A DNA stretch of 19,806 nucleotides from DASWIG01 sp965371445 (GTDB lineage: Bacteria > Acidobacteriota > Thermoanaerobaculia > Multivoradales > J023). Position 1 is the stretch's first letter, and each line of letters opens with the position of its first letter. The position numbers were made by a program, and so were the translations under genes. Below are positions 7,118-13,334 of the stretch, piece by piece. The stretch covers positions 1 through 19,806 of the forward strand of contig CBDUYN010000188.1 of NCBI GenBank assembly GCA_965371445.1. Direction: 5' to 3'. The notes beneath the pieces were generated by a model. It saw only the letters and a program-made list of their open reading frames with translations. It did not search any database and had not been told where the DNA came from.

Positions 7118-7876
7118 ATGCTGGAAGGAAAAGTCGCCCTGGTCACCGGAGCTTCCGGAGGAATCGGACGCTCGATCTGCCGCCGCCTGGCGGAGCAGGG
7201 TGCGCGGATCGTGGCCCACTATCACCGTGGAGGCGAGGCCGCCGAGGTGACGCTCGCCGAGCTCGCGGGCGAGGGGCACCTGGCCTGCGGCGCCGACCTC
7301 GCCGACGCCGCGGCCGTCGAGGCGATGGTCGAACGAGCGGCGGCCGAGGCCGGACGGCTCGACATCCTGGTCAACAACGCCGGCATCTTCGAGCCCCATC
7401 CGCCGCTTGAGGTGAGCTACGACGAATGGCAGGAACGCTTCCGGCAGACCCTCGCCGTCAACCTCGTCGGCGCCGCCAACGCCTCCTACTGCGCGGCCCG
7501 CCAGATGGTCCGCCAGGGCGAAGGGGGCCGGATCATCAACATCAGCTCGCGCGGCGCTTTCCGCGGCGAGCCCGAGTGTCCGGCCTACGGCGCTTCCAAG
7601 GCGGGCTTGAACGCGCTCAGCCAATCACTCGCCCTCGCCTTGGCGCCGCAGGGCATCTCGGTCTATGCTGTGGCGCCGGGCTTCGTCGAGACCGCCATGG
7701 CACGACCGTTCCTCACCGGCGAGATGGCCGAGGCGATCCGCAATCAGAGCCCTCTGGGCCGAGTCGCGACGGTCGAGGACGTCGCCTACTGGGTCGCCTG
7801 CCTCGCGGCGCCCGACGCGGCGTTTGCCACCGGTGCGATCCTTGACGTCAACGGGGCCTCGTACCTGCGTTCATGA
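7118..7876 (+). CDS. Short-chain dehydrogenase/reductase (SDR)
   Basis: 252 residues. The ATG at 7118 is chosen over one at 7100 because GGAGG (7106-7110) sits seven nt before it and the family starts with LEGKVALVTGA. It is a classical SDR: cofactor motif TGASGGIG (10-17), NNAG (86-89), structural Asn115, catalytic Ser143/144, Tyr157 and Lys161 (YGASK), then the PGFVETAM loop. An NAD(P)(H)-dependent soluble oxidoreductase of the FabG-like group; the residue after beta2 is not clearly acidic (AHYHRGG), which mildly favours NADP(H). The substrate cannot be read from sequence. It heads a plus-strand cluster, with the VOC gene immediately downstream. Confidence 0.9.
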   Translation: MLEGKVALVTGASGGIGRSICRRLAEQGARIVAHYHRGGEAAEVTLAELAGEGHLACGADLADAAAVEAMVERAAAEAGRLDILVNNAGIFEPHPPLEVSYDEWQERFRQTLAVNLVGAANASYCAARQMVRQGEGGRIINISSRGAFRGEPECPAYGASKAGLNALSQSLALALAPQGISVYAVAPGFVETAMARPFLTGEMAEAIRNQSPLGRVATVEDVAYWVACLAAPDAAFATGAILDVNGASYLRS

Positions 7877-7893
7877 TGCCGGAGTGTCTCCAG

Positions 7894-8268
7894 ATGCAAT
7901 TTCGAATCGGCCAGATCGACCACGTAGACCTCTTCGTCAGCGACGTGGAAGCTTCCGTGAGCTGGTACAAGGAGGTCCTGGGGTTGGAGGAGCTGATGAG
8001 CTTTGACCGCAACCCGATCTACATCGGCCGGGGCGGCCAGATGCTCGGGCTCTATCGGGCCCCGCAAGACCTGGTCCCCGCAAAGCCCGGGCTCGGAGGC
8101 TTCCGCCGGGTCGCCTGGCGTACCGACCGCGAAGGCTTCATCGCGGCTCAGGAGAAGCTGCGCAAGCACAAGGTCGAATTCGAAGGGCCGGTGGATCGCG
8201 AGGTGGCCAATTCCATCTACTTCCAGGACCCCGACGGCCATCGTCTGGAGATCACCTACTATTTCTGA
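7894..8268 (+). CDS. VOC (glyoxalase/bleomycin-resistance fold) family protein
   Basis: 124 residues from the ATG at 7894, which has GGAG at 7881-7884. An alternative ATG at 7873 overlaps the SDR stop codon (ATGA) and would add seven residues; either way the two genes are likely coupled. The protein is a single VOC unit made of two beta-alpha-beta-beta-beta modules: IDHVDLFVSDVEASVSWYKE in the first, YFQDPDGHRLEITYYF at the end. His10 and Glu119 match the first and last metal ligands, but the middle two are not apparent (GFRRVAWRT has Arg where His is usual, and MLGLY lacks an acid). It may therefore not be a standard metal-dependent lyase or dioxygenase; it could bind a ligand or use a different site. 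Substrate unknown. Confidence 0.85.
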   Translation: MQFRIGQIDHVDLFVSDVEASVSWYKEVLGLEELMSFDRNPIYIGRGGQMLGLYRAPQDLVPAKPGLGGFRRVAWRTDREGFIAAQEKLRKHKVEFEGPVDREVANSIYFQDPDGHRLEITYYF

Positions 8269-8286
8269 GCTTGGACTCGCAGGTCG

Positions 8287-8931
8287 ATGAGGTTTTTTTC
8301 TCGCCGCAAACCCCAGGGGAAATCCGTGGGACCGGTGAGCCTCGTGACCGGCTCCCATCGCTCTCCGGGCCTGACCATCCTGGCGGCCGAGATCGAGCGT
8401 CGGCCGCCTGCAAGCGTCCTCGACCTGGGACCCGCTTCGAGCGAAAACCTGGCTTTTCTGACCCGCTTCACCGACAACGTCTCGATTCTCGACATCGCCG
8501 GCAGCGATCAGCTGCGGGCACCGAGGGCCGCGCCGTTGCGGATCGCCGCCGACGAGCTGCGCTTCGGCGCCTCCGAGGTCCGCTTCGACCTGGTCCTGCT
8601 CTGGGACCTCCTGCACTACGTCGCGCGCCACGAGATCCCTTTGTTCAGCGCACGGTTGGCCGAAGTCTGCCGCCCCGGGTCCCTACTCCTGCTCCTGGCC
8701 TCGGCGTCGGCGCCGATCCCGCCGGTGCCCTTGCGGTTCCGAATCCTGGACCGGGAGCACCTCCTTTACGAGGTGCTGAGCGACGAGCGCATGCCGGCGC
8801 CCGGCTTTACCGTCCGCGACGTCGAGAAAGCCATGAAGGGCTTCGAGCCCGTCCGCTGCTTTCAGCTCCGCAACGGCTTTCAGGAGTTCGTCTTCCGCTA
8901 CCGGGAGAACGAAACCTGCCAAGATCCGTAA
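8287..8931 (+). CDS. Class I SAM-dependent methyltransferase-like protein
   Basis: 214 residues; it starts 18 nt after the VOC stop, with a modest CAGG ahead of the ATG. The fold pattern is a Rossmann methyltransferase: motif I-like VLDLGPASSENLAFL (44-58), an acidic end of beta2 in SILDI (D70), and FDLVLLWDLLHYV (100-112) as the motif IV region, followed by LAEVCRPGSLLLLLAS. The glycine motif is relaxed (DLGPASS), so SAM binding is likely but not certain. There is no signal peptide, and the basic N-terminus (MRFFSRRKPQGK) follows a run of seven T. The substrate is not identifiable. An RNA, small-molecule or lipid methyltransferase is possible. Confidence 0.7.
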   Translation: MRFFSRRKPQGKSVGPVSLVTGSHRSPGLTILAAEIERRPPASVLDLGPASSENLAFLTRFTDNVSILDIAGSDQLRAPRAAPLRIAADELRFGASEVRFDLVLLWDLLHYVARHEIPLFSARLAEVCRPGSLLLLLASASAPIPPVPLRFRILDREHLLYEVLSDERMPAPGFTVRDVEKAMKGFEPVRCFQLRNGFQEFVFRYRENETCQDP

Positions 8932-8998
8932 GCGATACCCTGTGGCCGCACCGTTTCAGGTGGCCGCCCAGAACCGAGACCCGCGAAAGGAGCCTTCC

Positions 8999-10225
8999 AT
9001 GTCGAAATCCCGACTCACATTGATCCTCGTGGCGGCGCTGGTGCTTTTCTCCTGGGCCGCCGGGGCCGCCGACAGCCCGCAGTTTCGCGGCCCCGAACGC
9101 GACGGCCGATTCGCCGACGAGGGCTTGATGAGATCCTGGCCCGAAGGCGGGCCCCAAAAGCTGTGGTCAGCGGCCGGGCTGGGCGAAGGTTACGCCAGCG
9201 TATCCGTCGTGGGAGATCGCATCTACACGACCGGCCAGAAGGACGACCAGGGCTTCGCCCTCGCCCTCGACACCGGTGGCAAGCTCCTGTGGAGCCGCGG
9301 CTACGGCGCCATCCACGACGGTTCCGGCTATCCGGGCACCCGGACGACGCCGACCTGGGACGACGGCAGCCTCTACCTCCTCTCGTCGATGGGGCGGGCC
9401 CTGGCCGTCGACGCCAAGAGCGGCGAGGTCCGCTGGCAGGTCGATCTGCTCAAGACCTACAAGGGCCGGAACATCTCCTGGGGCGTGACGGAGTCGCCGC
9501 TCGTCCTCGACGAGCTGGTGATCTTCACGCCCGGCGGTGAAGCGGCCCTCGTCGCCCTCGACAAAGAGACCGGCAACCGGGTCTGGACGACGCCCGGCAT
9601 CGGCGACACCTCGGCCTACTGCAGCCCGCGGCTTTTCGACGACGGAAAGCGCCGCCAGATCGTCACCATGACCCAGCGCCACGTCCTCGGGGTCGACCCG
9701 CAAAGCGGCGCGCTCCTCTGGAAGCGCGGCCATCCCGGCGAGTGGGACATCCATGCCGTCAGCCCGCTCTTTCAAGGAAGCGCGATCTACGTCTCCGACG
9801 GCTACAAGAAGGGCACCAAGAGGTTGGAGCTCGCCGCCGACGGCAAGAGCGTCGCCGAGAAGTGGACGACGAAGGAGCTCGACGTCCACCACGGCGGCAT
9901 GGTCCTGGTCGACGGCCGCCTCTACGGCGCCGCCTCGAACGGCACCTGGTACGCCCTTGATGCCGTGACCGGCGAGGTCGCGGCCAGCCTGCACAAGGCC
10001 GGCAAAGGTGCGGTGGTCTACGCCGACGGCCGGCTCTACGGCTACACCGAGAAGGGCGAGGTGGTGCTCGTCGACCCGGATCCCGCGAGCTTCGAGATCA
10101 TCTCCTCGTTCAAGGTCACCGAGGGCGGGGGCCGTCACTGGGCCCACCCGGTGATCGCTGGCGGCGTCCTCTACGTGCGCCACGGCGACGTCCTTATGGC
10201 CTACGACGTCAAGGCGAGCCGCTGA
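8999..10225 (+). CDS. Secreted PQQ-type beta-propeller repeat protein
   Basis: 408 residues from the ATG at 8999 with AAGGAG at 8986-8991; an in-frame extension to 8942 lacks a signal and is rejected. Residues 1-24 are a signal peptide (AAGAA cleavage region), after which the mature protein opens with the SPQFRGPERDG sequence typical of PQQ-like (BamB-like) propellers. Repeated blades carry the pattern AxDxxxGxxxW: ALDTGGKLLW, AVDAKSGEVRW, ALDKETGNRVW, GVDPQSGALLW, ALDAVTGEVA. It resembles the quinoprotein fold but lacks the calcium/PQQ catalytic features I would require for a dehydrogenase, so scaffold or binding function is more likely. No lipobox is present, unlike BamB. It follows the methyltransferase-like gene by 67 nt, and its stop overlaps the convergent TRAP gene. 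Confidence 0.88.
   Translation: MSKSRLTLILVAALVLFSWAAGAADSPQFRGPERDGRFADEGLMRSWPEGGPQKLWSAAGLGEGYASVSVVGDRIYTTGQKDDQGFALALDTGGKLLWSRGYGAIHDGSGYPGTRTTPTWDDGSLYLLSSMGRALAVDAKSGEVRWQVDLLKTYKGRNISWGVTESPLVLDELVIFTPGGEAALVALDKETGNRVWTTPGIGDTSAYCSPRLFDDGKRRQIVTMTQRHVLGVDPQSGALLWKRGHPGEWDIHAVSPLFQGSAIYVSDGYKKGTKRLELAADGKSVAEKWTTKELDVHHGGMVLVDGRLYGAASNGTWYALDAVTGEVAASLHKAGKGAVVYADGRLYGYTEKGEVVLVDPDPASFEIISSFKVTEGGGRHWAHPVIAGGVLYVRHGDVLMAYDVKASR
10209..10225. other. 17-nt overlap of convergent genes
   Basis: The stop codon of the propeller gene (TGA, 10223-10225, plus) lies inside the coding end of the TRAP permease gene (stop at 10209, minus). The two mRNAs are complementary over at least these bases, and no terminator hairpin fits between the genes. 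Confidence 0.8.
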
Positions 10226-12197
10226 CCCGAGCGCTGCCGCCGCGGAGCAACCAAGCGGCCACCGCGGCGAAGAGAACGAGCCCGCCCAGGTTGAGCCAGG
10301 AGAGCACCGTCTCGCCCGGCGGCGCAAACACCAGCACGGCGGCGGCGAGCAACGCGATTCGCCAGCCCGGGCCCAGGCCGCGGCCGAGGTGGCCCGCGAG
10401 GGCGCACGCCAGCGCTACGATTCCCACTGCCACCAGGGCGAAAGCGCCGGTGACGGCAAGCCACGACGCGGCACCGCCGCCGGGAGCGAGCATCAGGAGC
10501 TCGGGCCGGTAGACGAAGAGAAACGGCAGCGCGAAGCCGATCAGCGCGAAACGGAAAGCGTGGAGCGCCGTCGCCATGATGCGCGCCCCGGCGATCGACG
10601 CCGCCGTATAAGCCGCCAGCGCCACCGGGGGCGTGACCATCGACATCAGGCCGAAGTAGAAGATGAAGAGATGCGCCGCGAGCGGCGGCACGCCCAGCCC
10701 GCCGAGCGCCGGTCCGATGAGCGTTGCCAGCAGCAGGTAACAGACCGCCGAGGGCAGGCCCATGCCCAGGACGATGGAGGAGACCATGATCAGGAGAAGC
10801 GCCAGGAAGAGGTTCGACTCCGCCAGCGGGATGATCGTCGCCGGCAGCTTCGAGCCGACGCCGGTGAGCGTCACGACGCCGAGGAGGATGCCGACGCTCG
10901 CCGCCGCTGCCACCAGGCTCGTCCCGCCGCGTGCGGCACGTTCGAAGCTGTCGAGAAGCCGCCGTAGCGTGAGCCGGGTCTCGGCGTGAAAAAGGCTCAG
11001 CACCCAGACGACCGCCATCGCCACGGTGGCCGCCCGAAAAACCGTGAAGCCGGCGATCAGGAAGGCGATCAGCGAGCCGAGGCCGGCGAAAAAGATCAAC
11101 CCCGAGAGCCTCTCAGCCTGGATCGAGGAGGCCGGCGGCGCTTCCACCGTCTCGGCCAGCGTCTCGTCCATGTCGTTGGACTCGCCCGGGGCCTTCCTCG
11201 CCGCCATCCGGCGCGCCGTCAAGTGGACGATCATGAACAAGGAGAAGTAGTAGAGGATCGCCGGCAGGATCGCCGCCTGGACGATCGCCAGGTAGGTCAC
11301 CGGCGGGTCGACGAGCTCCAGCATCATGTAGGCACCCGCGCCCATGACCGGCGGCACCAGAGCCCCGCCCGAGGACGCCGCGGCCTCGATCCCCGCCGCC
11401 ACCTGGGGCGAGAAACCGGCGCTTCGCATGAGCGGAATCGTGAACGTCCCGGTGGTCGCCGTGTTGGCGACGGCGCTACCGGAGAGCGACCCCATGAGAC
11501 CGCTCGAGAGGATCGAAACCTTGGCCGGCGCGCCGGCGCTCTGGCCAAAGAGCCTACGGGTCCAGTCGATGATGAAGCGCGTCGCACCTGTGGCCTCGAG
11601 CAGCGCCCCGAAGACCACGAAGAGGAAGACGTAGGTCATCATCACCCGCAGCGCGATGCCGAAAACTCCCTGGCTGTGCAGAAAGCTCTGCGACACCAGA
11701 CGCTCCAGGCCGTAGCCGCGGTGCGGAAAAAGCCAGCTCGGCATGACCTGGCCCCAGTGGCCGTAGGCCAGGAAAGCGAGCACCAGGACCGGCAGCGCCC
11801 AGCCCACCACCCGCCGCGTCGCTACCAGGATCAACACGAGACCCAGGACGCCGATCGCATGGTCGAGCGGGAGCTCCGCCCCCGCCCGGTTGCCGAGCGA
11901 GGCTCCGGCGAGCCAGAAACGATCCAGGGCCGGTTCGGTCTGGACGACGACAAAGGCGCAGGGCAGAAACGTCGCCACGACCAGAACCCAGTCGAGGGTC
12001 CGTGACCAGGCGGCGTCGCGGAAACGCTTCGCCAACGGGTAGCAGAGGAAGCAGAGAGCGAGGCCGAGGCCGGCAAAAATCGCCAGCTGGGACTGCGGCC
12101 GCAGGTGGGGGTAGTTGACTTCCGCCAACGTGAAAAGGCAAAGAAGGACCGCGAGCGTGCGGACCTTCAGAGCGCGAATCTTTTTCTCAAGCTTCAT
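10209..12197 (-). CDS. TRAP transporter fused permease (4TM/12TM, DctQ-DctM type)
   Basis: 662 residues from the ATG at 12197 (MKLEKKIRALKV); a TTG at 12242 in the same frame would add 15 residues. No Shine-Dalgarno is visible near either. The protein is almost entirely transmembrane helices. The N-terminal four-helix DctQ-like part (about residues 1-130) leads into the DctM permease core with the signature SSGLMGSLSGSAVANTATTG and EAAASSGGALVPPVMGAGAY. A hydrophilic loop follows (about residues 325-365, rich in Glu/Ala), then a second half with LGMGLPSAVCYLLLA and FGLMSMVTPPVALAAYTAAS. This is the fused family usually paired with a TAXI-type periplasmic binding protein, importing carboxylates or similar solutes with a sodium gradient. 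No binding protein gene is in the window. It follows hslO by 64 nt. Confidence 0.92.
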   Translation of the reverse strand: MKLEKKIRALKVRTLAVLLCLFTLAEVNYPHLRPQSQLAIFAGLGLALCFLCYPLAKRFRDAAWSRTLDWVLVVATFLPCAFVVVQTEPALDRFWLAGASLGNRAGAELPLDHAIGVLGLVLILVATRRVVGWALPVLVLAFLAYGHWGQVMPSWLFPHRGYGLERLVSQSFLHSQGVFGIALRVMMTYVFLFVVFGALLEATGATRFIIDWTRRLFGQSAGAPAKVSILSSGLMGSLSGSAVANTATTGTFTIPLMRSAGFSPQVAAGIEAAASSGGALVPPVMGAGAYMMLELVDPPVTYLAIVQAAILPAILYYFSLFMIVHLTARRMAARKAPGESNDMDETLAETVEAPPASSIQAERLSGLIFFAGLGSLIAFLIAGFTVFRAATVAMAVVWVLSLFHAETRLTLRRLLDSFERAARGGTSLVAAAASVGILLGVVTLTGVGSKLPATIIPLAESNLFLALLLIMVSSIVLGMGLPSAVCYLLLATLIGPALGGLGVPPLAAHLFIFYFGLMSMVTPPVALAAYTAASIAGARIMATALHAFRFALIGFALPFLFVYRPELLMLAPGGGAASWLAVTGAFALVAVGIVALACALAGHLGRGLGPGWRIALLAAAVLVFAPPGETVLSWLNLGGLVLFAAVAAWLLRGGSARVSGSP

Positions 12198-12261
12198 CGG
12201 GCGGGCATCATAGCAGGGCGCCACCTCAAAGAAAGCGCGCAACGCTTGGTCTCGCGACCGT

Positions 12262-13155
12262 CTAGTTGACCGGCACGAGCTCGTCGCGCGAGAACGTAAA
12301 ACGCCGGGCGCAGTACGCGCAGTCGGCCGTGAAGAGCCCTTCGGAGTCGACCACCTCGTCGAGCTCCTCGGGATTCAGGTGAAGGAGCTTCGAACGAATG
12401 TCCTCGCGCCCCTGACCGCAGCCGTAGGTCAGCTCGTGGCTTTCCAGCTCATGGCGGTCGAATCCTTCCAGGCAGCCGGAGAGGAGACCCTCGAGCCCGC
12501 CGGCCTCCAGGCAAGCGCTGACCCCTCCGACGGAGGCGATGTTCCCCTCCAGGACGCCGAGCGTCTCCTCCGCGGCGCCCGGGAACGCCTCGATCAGCAC
12601 TCCGCCGGCCTGCACGACGCCCTCCGGCCGCGGCAGGACGCCCAGAAGCGCCGCCGAGCGGATCTGGTGGCTCTGCTGCAGATAGTGGACGAGGTCCTTG
12701 CCGAGCTCGCCGCTTACCAGCCGCACCTGGCTCTCGTAACGCCGGCTGCCGTCCTCGGCGCTGCGGGTGACCTTGAAGATCCCCTTCCCCACCGCCTCGG
12801 CCAGTGACAGGTGGTGGTCGACGGGAGTCGGCAGGTGCGGATTCCCCACCAGGCCGCGCAGGAAGCCGCGGCTCGTGGCCTCGGCCACGACCTTGCCGAG
12901 CTCGCCGCCGCCGACGACCTCCACGAGCAGCCGTCCAGGGTGCTTGGTCGAGAAGCGCAGCAGGAGCGACGCCGCCACGAGCGCCCGTCCCAAGGCGACG
13001 GCGGCGAGAGGCGAGAGGCCGCAGCGCCGGCGCACCTCCTCGACGGGCTCGGCCAGGTCGACCGCGGCCCAACGCAACGAGCTCTCCGCCGCCACGCCCA
13101 GAGAAAGCCTGCCCGGACGCATGCCCCGGCAATCCACCTTCGGACGCGGCCTCAT
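12262..13155 (-). CDS. hslO: Hsp33 redox-regulated chaperone, variant zinc site
   Basis: 297 residues from the ATG at 13155, with AGGAGG five nt upstream. Homology runs the length of Hsp33: LSPLAAVALGRALVAASLL, the GNPHLPTPVDHHLS region, SHQIRSAALLGVL, GGVLIEAFPGA, and the C-terminal redox domain. In E. coli the switch uses four cysteines in CxC and CxxC motifs that bind zinc. Here CxxC is intact (C279-A-Y-C282), but the first motif reads C246-G-Q248, so one ligand is Gln, and the following SRER-type segment is GRED. Redox regulation is therefore doubtful, though holdase function may remain. The N-terminus (MRPRPKVDCRGMRPGRLSLG) is slightly longer and more basic than usual. Confidence 0.92.
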   Translation of the reverse strand: MRPRPKVDCRGMRPGRLSLGVAAESSLRWAAVDLAEPVEEVRRRCGLSPLAAVALGRALVAASLLLRFSTKHPGRLLVEVVGGGELGKVVAEATSRGFLRGLVGNPHLPTPVDHHLSLAEAVGKGIFKVTRSAEDGSRRYESQVRLVSGELGKDLVHYLQQSHQIRSAALLGVLPRPEGVVQAGGVLIEAFPGAAEETLGVLEGNIASVGGVSACLEAGGLEGLLSGCLEGFDRHELESHELTYGCGQGREDIRSKLLHLNPEELDEVVDSEGLFTADCAYCARRFTFSRDELVPVN

Positions 13156-13184
13156 CGATCCTCCTGTCTCGCTCGTCGTGGCTC

Positions 13185-13199
13185 CGGCCCGGCGGGCCG
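13185..13199 (-). promoter_or_regulatory. GC-rich hairpin at the 5' end of the hslO leader
   Basis: A perfect 6-bp inverted repeat (CGGCCC / GGGCCG) with a three-base loop lies 21 nt upstream of the AGGAGG ribosome site of hslO. If transcription starts near 13198 (see the -10 at 13205-13210), it would be the first structure in the mRNA. It may stabilise the transcript. A thermosensor role is conceivable for a heat-shock gene but unsupported. Confidence 0.3.
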
Positions 13200-13204
13200 C
13201 GCCG

Positions 13205-13253
13205 ATTCTACTCGTCTCACGGCCTGAAAAAAACTTCTGCGGGTTTTTCCCGC
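13205..13253 (-). promoter_or_regulatory. Candidate hslO promoter region with A/T tract and hairpin
   Basis: Minus-strand TAGAAT (13205-13210) matches the -10 consensus at five of six positions. Upstream lies a T7 run (13227-13233), and beyond it the inverted repeat GCGGG-AAAAA-CCCGC (13239-13253). No good -35 exists at 16-18 nt, where the sequence is mostly T. Hairpin plus T7 on this strand could also read as a weak terminator, but nothing on the minus strand lies just upstream to need one. The rest of the 179-nt gap holds only the protease ribosome site (GGGAG, 13323-13327). Confidence 0.3.
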
Positions 13254-13334
13254 CCGCGGCGCGTACCCGGACGAGCGGATGAAAACCGGCAGCGCAGAAC
13301 CACGGCGCTGGCGAAACCCGAAGGGAGACCGACG

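Noticed and set aside
8999..10225. PQQ-dependent alcohol dehydrogenase
   Set aside because: Only about 408 residues with simple propeller blades; no vicinal Cys pair or catalytic Asp/Ca site was recognised, and real quinoprotein dehydrogenases are longer.
10389..12005. Plus-strand open frames rich in Arg/Asp/His opposite the TRAP permease
   Set aside because: Low-complexity antisense frames; the minus strand encodes an unmistakable multi-helix permease.
13227..13253. Intrinsic terminator on the minus strand (GCGGG stem plus T7)
   Set aside because: The stem is only 5 bp and separated from the T run by five bases, and no minus-strand gene lies immediately upstream to be terminated.
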